Shown here in pieces: positions 1 through 9,336 of a stretch of 37,598 nt of DNA; the first letter of the stretch is position 1, and the number at the start of each line of letters is the position of its first letter. The DNA is from Paenibacillus glycanilyticus NBRC 16618 (GTDB taxonomy: Bacteria > Bacillota > Bacilli > Paenibacillales > Paenibacillaceae): contig NZ_BILY01000053.1 of assembly GCF_004000805.1 (NCBI RefSeq), forward strand, positions 1 through 37,598. The letters run 5' to 3'. The notes below the pieces were generated by a model. The model saw nothing but the letters and a program-made list of their open reading frames with translations. It was not told the DNA's origin and searched no databases. A program made the position numbers and the translations under genes.

Positions 1-2584
1 CTCTGCCGCGGCTGCCGCTAATCGGCAGCCCCCACATATCCGTGCGCGGCCTTGCCCCGCGCACTTGACGCCCTTGCTCGAGCGGCTTCGCCTGCTCTTG
101 CCAAGGCGAGCGCTCCGCCGCGCCTTCGGCCGGGCGGCTCGCGCCCCCGGCCGCTCCGCGGTCAGCGCCTCCGCGCTTCCGCTTCGCGTTTCCTTGCGCG
201 CCGCCATGCTCGGCGCGCTGAACATCTCCGCGGCCGCCCTTGCCAGGGCCGCGATTACCACGATCGCCGCGCGCTTCGCCGCCGCGGCCGCCTTCCTTCC
301 CGCGGCCGCCTTTTCCGCCGCCGCGCCCAACTACCGCGCCCGTGTCCCCGCCGCGGCTGAAACCTCCGCGCTTGCGGCCGCCTCCGTTGCGCGCGCCAAA
401 TCCTGCATCCGCTACGCCACGGAAATCGCTGCGCGGCTTCATGTCCACCATCTCGAAATCGATGGTGTAATCGTCCATGTTCACCTGCGCCACGCGGATT
501 TTCACTTCATCGCCGATGCGGTATACCTTAGAGGTACGCTCGCCGATCAGCACCATATGAAGCTCGTGGAAGTGATAATAATCATCCGTCAAACCGCTCA
601 ACCGGATAAGGCCTTCCACCGTATTATCCAATTCGACAAACATGCCGAAGCTTGTCACGCTGCTGATAATGCCGTCGAATTCCTCGCCGACTTTGTCCAG
701 CATGAATTCGCATTTTTTGAGCTTATCCGTATCCCGTTCCGCATCGACCGCCACGCGTTCGCGTTCGGAGGAATGCTGCGCGATGTCCGGCATGCGGGCC
801 GCCAGCGCCTCGTTGCGTTTTTCCGGCAATGCCCCGCCGTTCTCGAGAACCTCGCGGATAACCCGGTGAATCACTAGATCCGGATAACGCCGGATCGGCG
901 ATGTGAAGTGGGAGTAGAACTCCGCCGCAAGCCCAAAGTGGCCGAGGCTTTCCGCATCGTATTTCGCCTGCTTCATGGAGCGAAGCATCACGGTCGAAAT
1001 AACCGTCTCTTCCTTTGTGCCGTGGATCTCTTCAAGAAGCGTCTGCAAGGCGCGCGGGTGAACCGAATTGCCCTTGCCCTTTACCACGTAACCGAAGTTC
1101 GAAGCGAATTGCATGAAGTGAAGCAGCTTCTCCTGATCGGGATCCTCGTGAATCCGGTACAGGAACGGCACGCGGAGCCAGTGGAAATGCTCGGCTACCG
1201 TTTCGTTCGCCGCAAGCATGAACTCCTCGATAATCATTTCCGCAATAGAACGCTCGCGTTTGATAATATCAACCGCCTTGCCTTCCTCGTCGACGATCAC
1301 TTTCGATTCCTGGAAATCAAAGTCGATGGCGCCGCGCTTCATCCGTTTCTTCCTAAGCTTCATCGCAAGCTCTTCCATCAGCGTGAACATGCCCAGCAGA
1401 TCGGCATAACGTTCCTTCAGCTCCGTCTCCGGCTCTTCTTCGGTCGCCGTCAAGATCTTGCGCACATTCGTATAAGTCATGCGCTCTTTCGTCTTAATAA
1501 CGCTCGTGAAAATATCGTGCCGAACGCGCTTCAGCTTGGGGTCAAACTCCATCTCGCAGGAAAGCGTCAGCCGGTCTACCTGAGGATTCAGCGAGCAAAT
1601 CCCGTTCGACAAACGGTGCGGCAGCATCGGAATAACCCGGTCTACCAGGTAAACGCTGCATCCCCGGCGGAAAGCTTCCTGGTCAAGCTCCGAACGCTCC
1701 TTCACGTAGTAGCCGACATCGGCGATATGAACGCCAAGCAGATAGTTGCCGTTCTCCAGCCGCTTCACATGAACCGCGTCATCAAGGTCCTTCGCGTCTT
1801 CGCCGTCAATCGTCACAATCACTTCTCCGCGAAGATCGCGGCGGCCTTGTTCAACAATCTCTTCCTCGGTAATGGAGTCCGGAGCCGCCTCGGCTTCAGC
1901 CATCACTTCATCCGAGAAGCCTTCGGGCAGCTGATGCTTGCGGATAATGGACAAGATGTCGATGCCCGGATCGTTCTTATGTCCGAGAATTTCGATAATT
2001 TCGCCTTGCGCCGCAGACCGTCCTTCCGGATAGGAAGTAATCTTTACGACCACCTTCTGACCGGTTACCGCCCCTTGAAATTCACCCTTCGGAATAAAAA
2101 TATCCCGGTTAATCCGTTTATCATCCGGAACTACAAAGCCAAATGCCTCATGGCTTTCGAACGTGCCCACTACCTGCGTAACGGCACGCTGCACAATGCG
2201 GACGACCTCGCCTTCCATCCGGCCTCCGCCTTCGCTTTGCGAAGTAATGCGCACCAGCGCGATATCGCCGTTCATCGCGCTCTTCTGATCGTTTGCATGT
2301 ATGTAAACATCAGGATGATCCTTCTCGTCAGGCAGCAAAAACGCGAAGCCCTTCGCGTGCGCCTGGATTTTCCCTCTTAGCAGGTTCATACGCTCCGGAA
2401 CGCCATAGCGTTCATTGCGCGTCCGAATGACTTTGCCCTCTTCCTCGAGCTGATTAAGCAGCTTCAGGAATTCTTTAAACTCCGCCGCATCGTTAATGCC
2501 GAAATGTTGTTCCAGCTCCTGATAAGTCATCGGCTTGTAGGCCGTTTCCCGCATAAAATCAAGCAGTTCCTGCTCTTGCATCAT
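1..2584 (-). CDS. rnr: Ribonuclease R (3'-5' exoribonuclease), C-terminus cut by the window edge
   Basis: RNase R degrades structured RNA processively from the 3' end and works in mRNA decay and rRNA/tmRNA quality control. About 861 codons are visible. An N-terminal winged-helix part (residues about 1-70) precedes cold-shock/OB domains. The RNB catalytic domain carries IDGEDAKDLDDAV at 259-271, where D260, D266, D268 and D269 match the metal-binding aspartates of E. coli RNase R. An S1 domain lies near 630-712. From about residue 717 the protein becomes a Gly/Arg-rich low-complexity tail with many RGG and GRG motifs, still open at base 1. Bacillus subtilis RNase R is about 780 aa, so this one is clearly longer. 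The start is one of two adjacent ATGs (2584 or 2581) after GAGGTG and AAGGA. It lies downstream of secG, as in other Bacillales, separated by a terminator. Confidence 0.97.
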   Translation of the reverse strand, partial: MMQEQELLDFMRETAYKPMTYQELEQHFGINDAAEFKEFLKLLNQLEEEGKVIRTRNERYGVPERMNLLRGKIQAHAKGFAFLLPDEKDHPDVYIHANDQKSAMNGDIALVRITSQSEGGGRMEGEVVRIVQRAVTQVVGTFESHEAFGFVVPDDKRINRDIFIPKGEFQGAVTGQKVVVKITSYPEGRSAAQGEIIEILGHKNDPGIDILSIIRKHQLPEGFSDEVMAEAEAAPDSITEEEIVEQGRRDLRGEVIVTIDGEDAKDLDDAVHVKRLENGNYLLGVHIADVGYYVKERSELDQEAFRRGCSVYLVDRVIPMLPHRLSNGICSLNPQVDRLTLSCEMEFDPKLKRVRHDIFTSVIKTKERMTYTNVRKILTATEEEPETELKERYADLLGMFTLMEELAMKLRKKRMKRGAIDFDFQESKVIVDEEGKAVDIIKRERSIAEMIIEEFMLAANETVAEHFHWLRVPFLYRIHEDPDQEKLLHFMQFASNFGYVVKGKGNSVHPRALQTLLEEIHGTKEETVISTVMLRSMKQAKYDAESLGHFGLAAEFYSHFTSPIRRYPDLVIHRVIREVLENGGALPEKRNEALAARMPDIAQHSSERERVAVDAERDTDKLKKCEFMLDKVGEEFDGIISSVTSFGMFVELDNTVEGLIRLSGLTDDYYHFHELHMVLIGERTSKVYRIGDEVKIRVAQVNMDDYTIDFEMVDMKPRSDFRGVADAGFGARNGGGRKRGGFSRGGDTGAVVGRGGGKGGRGKEGGRGGEARGDRGNRGPGKGGRGDVQRAEHGGAQGNAKRKRGGADRGAAGGASRPAEGAAERSPWQEQAKPLEQGRQVRGARPRTDMWGLPISGSRGR

Positions 2585-2712
2585 AGTTTTCCTTGTCACC
2601 TCATACACCGGAGGCTTTCCCTACCGCCATCCAGCTACCGGTTGATAGATTATCATATACCGTTTAGTATACACGAAATCATTCCTTAGCATCCGTAAAA
2701 GACCGGAAAAAA

Positions 2713-2739
2713 CAAAAAAACGGAGGTCTCCCTCCGTTT
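2713..2739 (-). terminator. Intrinsic terminator after secG
   Basis: A perfect 9-bp stem (AAACGGAGG / CCTCCGTTT, loop TCTC) is followed on the minus strand by a run of about eight T. It lies between the secG stop and rnr, so rnr probably also has its own promoter in 2585-2710. I could not identify that promoter convincingly. Confidence 0.9.
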
Positions 2740-2760
2740 CTGAGTACGAATCGTAATGAT

Positions 2761-2997
2761 TTACACTTTAACTACGTATGCTACAACCAGCGCCAGGATA
2801 AAGAACCCGCTCGCCAGCCCTACTGTCAAACGCTGAAGGAACAAGTCCAAACCGCGCGCCTTCTGCTTACCGAACAAGTGCTCAGCACCGCCAGTAATCG
2901 CCCCGGACAATCCAGCGCTTTTCCCTTTTTGCAGCAATACAACTGAGATCAAGCCGATTGCAAAAATAACGAGCAAAATCTTCCAAAAGATTTCCAT
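2761..2997 (-). CDS. secG: Preprotein translocase subunit SecG
   Basis: This is a small inner-membrane subunit of the SecYEG channel that helps SecA-driven protein export. The 78-aa product begins MEIFWKILLVIFAIGLI and has two hydrophobic segments (about residues 3-20 and 53-75). They flank the typical conserved loop with LLQKGKSAGLSG and GGAEHLFG, and the length matches the family (about 76 aa). The ATG at 2997 is chosen because GGAGGTG lies 7 bases upstream. An in-frame ATG at 3051 would add 18 residues overlapping that ribosome binding site. The gene has its own promoter (3042-3070) and terminator, so it looks monocistronic between the glycolytic operon and rnr. Confidence 0.95.
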   Translation of the reverse strand: MEIFWKILLVIFAIGLISVVLLQKGKSAGLSGAITGGAEHLFGKQKARGLDLFLQRLTVGLASGFFILALVVAYVVKV

Positions 2998-3041
2998 TTG
3001 ATCCACCTCCAGCATAGGAGCTCCGTTAAACACATAAATTG

Positions 3042-3070
3042 ATTTTATCATAGGAGGACAAGTAATTCAA
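3042..3070 (-). promoter_or_regulatory. Sigma-A promoter for secG
   Basis: On the minus strand a -35 box TTGAAT (3065-3070) and a -10 box TAAAAT (3042-3047) are separated by 17 bp, about 45 bases before the secG start. Confidence 0.7.
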
Positions 3071-3107
3071 TAGTTTCAAATTTCGGCGTGAATTCCATTA
3101 AACAGCA

Positions 3108-3139
3108 AAAAAGGCATCCCCTCACCGGGATGCCTTTTT
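3108..3139 (-). terminator. Terminator at the end of the glycolytic operon (after eno)
   Basis: A perfect 13-bp stem (AAAAAGGCATCCC / GGGATGCCTTTTT) with loop CTCACC ends in T/A runs on both sides. It lies 18 bases beyond the eno stop codon on the minus strand. Confidence 0.92.
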
Positions 3140-3156
3140 ACCTATTGCCAAAAAAC

Positions 3157-4449
3157 TTATTTGAAGTTTTTCAGGTTGTAGAATGCCGATTTGCCTGCAT
3201 ATTGAGCAACCGAACCGAGTTGGTCTTCAATGCGGAGCAATTGGTTGTATTTCGCTACGCGGTCCGTACGGGACGGAGCGCCTGTTTTGATCTGGCCAGC
3301 GTTTGTAGCAACCGCGATGTCAGCGATTGTGCTGTCTTCGCTTTCGCCGGAACGGTGGGAGATAACCGCTGTGTAACCAGCGCGTTTCGCCATTTCGATC
3401 GCGTCGAATGTTTCAGTAAGCGAACCGATTTGGTTAACTTTAACGAGGATGGAGTTACCCACGCCTTTTTCGATACCATCGGACAGACGCTCCGTGTTTG
3501 TAACGAACAGGTCGTCACCAACGAGCTGTACTTTGCCGCCGAGTTTGTCAGTGAGCAATTTCCAACCTTCCCAGTCGTCTTCGGAGCAGCCGTCTTCGAT
3601 TGTGATGATTGGGTACTTCTCAACCCACGAAGCAAGCAGGTCAACGAATTCCGCGGAAGTGAAGGATTTGCCTTCGCCTTCGAGGTGGTATTTGCCGTCT
3701 TTGTAGAACTCAGTGGAAGCTACGTCCATGCCGAGGAATACGTCAACGCCCGGTTTGTAACCAGCACGCTCGATAGCGGAGATGATTGTTGTGATCGCTT
3801 CTTCATTGGAACCAAGGTTAGGAGCAAAGCCGCCTTCGTCGCCTACAGCAGTGTTCAGGCCTTTGTCTTTCAGAACCGATTTCAGGTTGTGGAAGATTTC
3901 AGCGCCGATGCGAAGAGCTTCTTTGAAGGTTGGAGCGCCAACCGGCAGAACCATGAACTCTTGAACGTCAACGTTGTTGTCCGCATGCTCGCCGCCGTTG
4001 ATGATGTTCATCATTGGAACTGGCAGCGTTTTTGCGTTGAAGCCGCCGAGGTAAGTGTACAGGGACACGTTCAGCGCGTCAGCCGCAGCGCGTGCAACAG
4101 CCATCGATACAGCCAGGATTGCGTTAGCGCCAAGCTTAGCTTTGTTAGGAGTACCGTCAAGCTCGATCATTTTGCGGTCGATAGCTACTTGATCAAGAGC
4201 GTCCAGACCGATGATTTCAGGTGCGATAATCGCGTTTACGTTCTCAACCGCTTTTTCAACGCCTTTGCCCAGGTAACGGCCTTTGTCGCCGTCGCGAAGC
4301 TCAACAGCTTCGTAAGCGCCAGTGGATGCGCCGGATGGTACGATTGCGCGGCCTTTGCCGCCGGATTCCAGGGATACTTCTACTTCTACAGTTGGATTCC
4401 CGCGGGAATCCAGCACTTCACGTGCGTAAACGTCAACGATGATAGACAT
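3157..4449 (-). CDS. eno: Enolase (phosphopyruvate hydratase)
   Basis: Enolase converts 2-phosphoglycerate to phosphoenolpyruvate in the cytoplasm. The 430-aa length is standard. Visible signatures are GEHADN near residue 155, GDEGGFAPNL near 204 (proton-donor Glu), IEDGCSEDDWEGW near 285 (magnesium ligands), LVKVNQIGS near 338 (catalytic Lys) and SHRSGESEDSTIAD near 366. The ATG follows AAGGAG at a spacing of about 10. It is the last gene of the cggR-gap-pgk-tpiA-gpmI-eno operon and is followed by a strong terminator. The plus strand has a long open frame across this gene, but that is only a codon-bias shadow. Confidence 0.99.
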   Translation of the reverse strand: MSIIVDVYAREVLDSRGNPTVEVEVSLESGGKGRAIVPSGASTGAYEAVELRDGDKGRYLGKGVEKAVENVNAIIAPEIIGLDALDQVAIDRKMIELDGTPNKAKLGANAILAVSMAVARAAADALNVSLYTYLGGFNAKTLPVPMMNIINGGEHADNNVDVQEFMVLPVGAPTFKEALRIGAEIFHNLKSVLKDKGLNTAVGDEGGFAPNLGSNEEAITTIISAIERAGYKPGVDVFLGMDVASTEFYKDGKYHLEGEGKSFTSAEFVDLLASWVEKYPIITIEDGCSEDDWEGWKLLTDKLGGKVQLVGDDLFVTNTERLSDGIEKGVGNSILVKVNQIGSLTETFDAIEMAKRAGYTAVISHRSGESEDSTIADIAVATNAGQIKTGAPSRTDRVAKYNQLLRIEDQLGSVAQYAGKSAFYNLKNFK

Positions 4450-4527
4450 TTGAGTAACACTCCTTCAGTTAAATTATTTATAGGGTTGAAGCATGGAAAA
4501 CAAGCTGTATTGATTCTACCTTGAAAC

Positions 4528-6063
4528 TTACTTCTGAATCAATGTTGTACCTGTCATTTCGGCTGGTTTAGCCAGCTGGAGCAAATCAAGAACCGTTGGA
4601 GCCAGGTCAGCCAGAATGCCGCCTTCGCGAAGCTCTCCGCCAGCTACCGTAACGATACAAGGAACCGGGTTCGTCGTATGCGCGGTGAACGGACGCCCGT
4701 TCTCGTCGAATACCATATCCGCGTTGCCGTGGTCAGCCGTAATGATCGCCACGCCGCCTTTTGCAAGGACAGCTTCCACCACTTGACCCAGACATTCGTC
4801 CGTTGCTTCAACTGCTTTGATTGTCGGCTCCAGCATGCCGGAGTGACCTACCATGTCAGGGTTAGCAAAGTTAAGAATGATCGCGTCATGCTTATCGGCT
4901 TCGATCTCTCTCACCGCTGCCGCCGCAACCTCGTACGCGCTCATTTCCGGCTGCAGGTCGTAAGTTGCAACCTTCGGCGAATTGATCAGTACGCGAGTCT
5001 CGCCCGGAAGCTCAACATCGCGGCCGCCGCTGAAGAAGAACGTGACATGCGGGTACTTCTCGGTTTCGGCAATGCGGAGTTGTTTCTTGTTGTTTTGAAC
5101 AAGCACTTCGCCAAGGGTATTATCCAGGTTCTTAGGGGAATAAGCCACATAACCGCCGATTGTCTCGCTGAACAGCGTCAGGCAGACAAAATGCAGGTTT
5201 TTCGGGCATTTCTCGCCACGGTCGAAGCCGCGGAAATCTTCATTGGTGAATACTTGGCCAAGCTGAATCGCACGGTCGGGACGGAAGTTGAAGAAGACGA
5301 TGGAGTCTTCCGATTCAACCAGGCCTACCGGCTCATCGTTCTCGCCTACGATAACCGTTGGCATAACGAATTCATCATAAACGGATTTTTCATAGGATTC
5401 AACTACAGCCTTGATAGGATCCGTGTATTTAGGACCTTCGCCGTAAACCATGGCGCGGTACGACTTCTCCGTACGCTCCCAACGCTTGTCGCGGTCCATT
5501 GCGTAGTAACGGCCTTGAACGGTAGCGATCTGGCCTACGCCCACTTCTTCAATCTTCGCTTGCAGCTGTTCCAGGTAACCCTTCGCGCTGTCCGGAGCAA
5601 CGTCGCGGCCGTCGAGGAAGGCATGAATGAATACTTCGTTCAGCTCCTCTTTCTTAGCCAGTTCCAGCAGAGCAAACAGGTGAGCAATGTGGCTGTGTAC
5701 GCCGCCGTCGGACAGCAGGCCGTACAGGTGAAGCTTCTTGCCGTTCGCTTTCGCGTGGCGAACCGCCCCAAGAAGCGTCTCGTTATCGAAAAATTCGCCG
5801 TCGCGGATCGACTTCGAGATGCGAGTCAGATCCTGATATACGATACGGCCAGCGCCGATGTTCAAGTGACCAACCTCGGAGTTGCCCATTTGGCCATCCG
5901 GCAAACCTACTGCTTCGCCGGAAGCCGTAAGGGTTGTATGCGGATAAGTCGACCAGTAGCGGTCGTAGTTTGGTTTTTTCGCTTGCGCAACGGCATTGCC
6001 GGTTACGTCGTCGCGAAGGCCAAAGCCGTCGAGAATAATCAGTGCAACTGGTTTCGGAGCCAT
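4528..6063 (-). CDS. gpmI: 2,3-bisphosphoglycerate-independent phosphoglycerate mutase
   Basis: This manganese enzyme interconverts 3- and 2-phosphoglycerate. The product is 511 aa, the usual family length. LDGFG gives metal ligand D12, and GQMGNSEVGHLN places the phosphorylated serine at S62, as in the Geobacillus enzyme. The C-terminal metal site shows ITADHGNAD. The ATG at 6063 (MAPKPVALIILDGFG) lies one base beyond the tpiA stop and about 11 bases after GAGGGGG within the end of tpiA. The frame stays open upstream into tpiA, but the extra residues resemble nothing in the family. Tight packing with tpiA argues for translational coupling. Confidence 0.98.
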   Translation of the reverse strand: MAPKPVALIILDGFGLRDDVTGNAVAQAKKPNYDRYWSTYPHTTLTASGEAVGLPDGQMGNSEVGHLNIGAGRIVYQDLTRISKSIRDGEFFDNETLLGAVRHAKANGKKLHLYGLLSDGGVHSHIAHLFALLELAKKEELNEVFIHAFLDGRDVAPDSAKGYLEQLQAKIEEVGVGQIATVQGRYYAMDRDKRWERTEKSYRAMVYGEGPKYTDPIKAVVESYEKSVYDEFVMPTVIVGENDEPVGLVESEDSIVFFNFRPDRAIQLGQVFTNEDFRGFDRGEKCPKNLHFVCLTLFSETIGGYVAYSPKNLDNTLGEVLVQNNKKQLRIAETEKYPHVTFFFSGGRDVELPGETRVLINSPKVATYDLQPEMSAYEVAAAAVREIEADKHDAIILNFANPDMVGHSGMLEPTIKAVEATDECLGQVVEAVLAKGGVAIITADHGNADMVFDENGRPFTAHTTNPVPCIVTVAGGELREGGILADLAPTVLDLLQLAKPAEMTGTTLIQK

Positions 6064-6064
6064 C

Positions 6065-6820
6065 TTACTTGGCCCCCTCAACGAGTGCGATATAGGAAGC
6101 AGGTTCAAGCGATGCGCCGCCAACAAGAGCGCCGTCGATGTCCGCTTGTCCCATGTATTCCGCAACGTTGTTAGGTTTTACGCTGCCGCCGTATTGGATA
6201 CGAACCGCATCAGCCGTTGCCGCATCATACAGATCAGCAACTACGCTGCGGATGTAGCCGATAACGTCCTGCGCGTCTTCGGAAGTCGAAGATTTGCCTG
6301 TGCCGATCGCCCAGATTGGCTCATAAGCGATAACCACTTCAGCTGCTTGCGCAGCCGACAGGCCTTGGAATGCCGCTTCGGTTTGCACTTTGCAAACATC
6401 CTTCGTTTGGTTAGCTTCGCGCTCTTCGAGCTTTTCGCCCACGCAAACGATTGGCGTAATGCCGTGTTTGAATGCCGCATGCATTTTTTTGTTAACGATC
6501 TCGTCGGTTTCAGCGAAGTAAGCACGACGCTCGGAGTGACCGATAATGACGTACTTCACGCCAAGATCCTTCAGCATAACGCCGCTGATTTCGCCCGTGA
6601 ACGCACCGTTGTCTTCGAAGTGCAGGTTTTGCGCGCCGATTGCGATCGACGTGCCTTTTGCCGCTTCAACAAGCGCCGGAAGAGTAGTGTAAGGAGCGCA
6701 AATGACGCTCTCTACGCCAGCAATCTCAGCCTTGCCTTTTACTTCGGAGAAGAACGATACAGCTTCGGAAACGGTTTTGAACATTTTCCAGTTACCTGCA
6801 ATGATAGGTGTTCTGCTCAT
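6065..6820 (-). CDS. tpiA: Triosephosphate isomerase
   Basis: TpiA interconverts dihydroxyacetone phosphate and glyceraldehyde 3-phosphate. The 251-aa product has the three catalytic motifs of the TIM barrel: GNWKM (K12), GHSERR (H95) and AYEPIWAIGTG (E167). The phosphate-binding YGGSVKPNN is also present. The ATG follows GAGG at about 10 bases. It lies between pgk and gpmI, 38 bases after pgk and one base before gpmI, all in the same transcript. Confidence 0.99.
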   Translation of the reverse strand: MSRTPIIAGNWKMFKTVSEAVSFFSEVKGKAEIAGVESVICAPYTTLPALVEAAKGTSIAIGAQNLHFEDNGAFTGEISGVMLKDLGVKYVIIGHSERRAYFAETDEIVNKKMHAAFKHGITPIVCVGEKLEEREANQTKDVCKVQTEAAFQGLSAAQAAEVVIAYEPIWAIGTGKSSTSEDAQDVIGYIRSVVADLYDAATADAVRIQYGGSVKPNNVAEYMGQADIDGALVGGASLEPASYIALVEGAK

Positions 6821-6858
6821 CGTATATTCCCTCGTTTCTAAAATTATATATTTCTATC

Positions 6859-8040
6859 TTATTTATCGTTAAGAGCTACAACGCCCGGAAGTGCTTTGCC
6901 TTCCATGAATTCCAGGGAAGCGCCGCCGCCAGTGGAGATGTGATCCATTTTGTCTGCCACGCCGAATTTCTCTGCAGCCGCAGCGGAGTCGCCGCCGCCG
7001 ATTACCGTGTAACCAGCTGTTTCCGCGCATGCGTTAGCAACCGCACGAGTACCGTGGGAGAATGGTTCGATTTCGAATACGCCCATTGGCCCGTTCCAAA
7101 CAACCAGCTTGGAGTTTTTGATAACGTCAGCGTAGATCTCGCGAGTTTTAGGACCGATGTCGATGCCTTCCCAGTCAGCAGGGATGCCGTCAACGTCAAC
7201 GATTTTCGTGTTTGCGTCTTTGCTGAACTCGTCAGTAATAACGATATCAACAGGGATCAGGAAGTTTTTGCCCAGCGATTTTGCTTTCTCGATGAACTCA
7301 AGAGCCAGATCCAGCTTGGAGTTGTCAACGAGCGATTGGCCGATTTCATGGCCTTGCGCTTTGAAGAAGGTGTAAGACAAGCCGCCGCCGATGATGATGT
7401 TATCAGCGATCTCGATCATTTTATTGATAACGTCGATTTTGTCTTTTACTTTCGAACCGCCAACGATTGCTGTGAAAGGACGCTCAGGGTTGTTCAGCGC
7501 TTTGCCGAGAACATCAAGCTCGCGCTCCATCAAGAGACCCGATACCGCAGGCAGGTAGTGCGCAATGCCTTCTGTCGAAGCGTGAGCACGGTGAGCGGCG
7601 CCAAACGCATCGTTTACGAACAGATCAGCCAGCTCGGCGAATTGCTTAGCCAGTTCCGGATCGTTCTTTTCTTCGCCCGCATGGAAACGAACGTTCTCAA
7701 GCAGGAGTACGTCGCCATTATTCAGCGCGTTAACTTGTGCTTTCACTTCTTCACCAACGGAGTCGTTAGCTTTTACAACCGGTTTGCCAAGAAGCTCGGA
7801 CAGACGTACGGCAGAAGCTGTGTGACGCAGTTCTTCAACCACTTCACCGTTTGGACGGCCAAGGTGGCTCGCGAGGATTACTTTAGCGCCTTTTTCGATC
7901 AGATAGTTGATCGTAGGAAGCGTTTCGCGGATACGCTTGTCGTCAGTAATTTTGCCATCTTCGAGTGGTACGTTGAAATCGACGCGTACAAATACGCGTT
8001 TGCCTGCTACTTCTACGTCACGAACACTTTTCTTATTCAA
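6859..8040 (-). CDS. pgk: Phosphoglycerate kinase
   Basis: Pgk transfers the acyl phosphate of 1,3-bisphosphoglycerate to ADP. The 393-aa product has all core motifs: VDFNVPL and SHLGRPNG in the N-lobe, ENVRFHAGEEKND, the hinge GGSKVKDKI, the nucleotide-binding NGPMGVFE and GGGDSAAA, and STGGGASLEF near the end. Translation starts at TTG (8038-8040), with GGGAGG 8 bases upstream. There is no in-frame ATG that would keep the conserved N-terminus. It is separated from gap by 200 bp that contain a strong terminator-like hairpin. Pgk and the genes after it may therefore be made at a lower level than gap, or from an extra weak promoter I could not identify with confidence. Confidence 0.98.
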   Translation of the reverse strand: MNKKSVRDVEVAGKRVFVRVDFNVPLEDGKITDDKRIRETLPTINYLIEKGAKVILASHLGRPNGEVVEELRHTASAVRLSELLGKPVVKANDSVGEEVKAQVNALNNGDVLLLENVRFHAGEEKNDPELAKQFAELADLFVNDAFGAAHRAHASTEGIAHYLPAVSGLLMERELDVLGKALNNPERPFTAIVGGSKVKDKIDVINKMIEIADNIIIGGGLSYTFFKAQGHEIGQSLVDNSKLDLALEFIEKAKSLGKNFLIPVDIVITDEFSKDANTKIVDVDGIPADWEGIDIGPKTREIYADVIKNSKLVVWNGPMGVFEIEPFSHGTRAVANACAETAGYTVIGGGDSAAAAEKFGVADKMDHISTGGGASLEFMEGKALPGVVALNDK

Positions 8041-8106
8041 TGGTGTTGCCTCCCTGATTATGAAGTTGAAAGCATATATGAGATAAAGCCTATAACAGCA
8101 GCAAAA

Positions 8107-8138
8107 AAGGCGTTCCTTCTCGCAAGAAGGAACGCCTT
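8107..8138 (-). terminator. Strong terminator-like hairpin between gap and pgk
   Basis: A perfect 14-bp stem (AAGGCGTTCCTTCT / AGAAGGAACGCCTT) with loop CGCA is followed on the minus strand by six T. It sits inside the glycolytic operon and should terminate a large share of transcripts coming from gap. It may also protect the gap mRNA 3' end. Confidence 0.85.
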
Positions 8139-8148
8139 CGCCTAATAT

Positions 8149-8200
8149 CCACTTAAGTGGAGCCGCAGACTAAGCGTATCCCGGAGCGTCAAGCTCCGGG
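8149..8200. repeat. Two further inverted repeats in the gap-pgk gap
   Basis: A perfect 12-bp palindrome CCACTTAAGTGG (8149-8160) and an 8-bp stem CCCGGAGC / GCTCCGGG with a 5-base loop (8180-8200) precede the terminator hairpin in the direction of transcription. Their role is unknown. RNA stabilisation or processing is one possibility. Confidence 0.6.
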
Positions 8201-8240
8201 ACGAAAGCGTTCCATGCAATTGTGGAATAGCGTGTGTATC

Positions 8241-9245
<1,005 letters not shown>

Positions 9246-9317
9246 TTTAAATTCCTCCTAAGCTTTTAAATGACTATGGTATATATTTCAAAACGTTCTG
9301 CAGCAGAGCCTGCCGCA

Positions 9318-9336
9318 AATCGTTAAGATAACGATT
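9318..9336 (-). other. Stem-loop at the cggR stop codon / start of the gap leader
   Basis: A perfect 8-bp stem AATCGTTA / TAACGATT with a 3-base loop overlaps the cggR stop codon (9323-9325). It lies where the B. subtilis cggR-gapA mRNA is cut and the 5' end of the gapA fragment is protected by a stem-loop. The same role here is inferred from position only. Confidence 0.6.

Noticed and set aside
65..2380. Long plus-strand open frames across the rnr region
   Set aside because: They have no recognisable domains and lie opposite a gene whose RNB and S1 motifs are in frame. They are codon-bias shadows.
3088..4524. A 478-codon plus-strand open frame opposite eno, and similar ones opposite gpmI, pgk and gap
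   Set aside because: The minus-strand genes are unmistakable. The plus-strand products are Phe/Val/Cys-rich and unlike any family, as expected from antisense of strongly biased genes.
8041..8100. An internal promoter before pgk (TTGCTG and TCATAT)
   Set aside because: The -10 box is poor and overlaps weakly conserved sequence. I could not separate it from chance.
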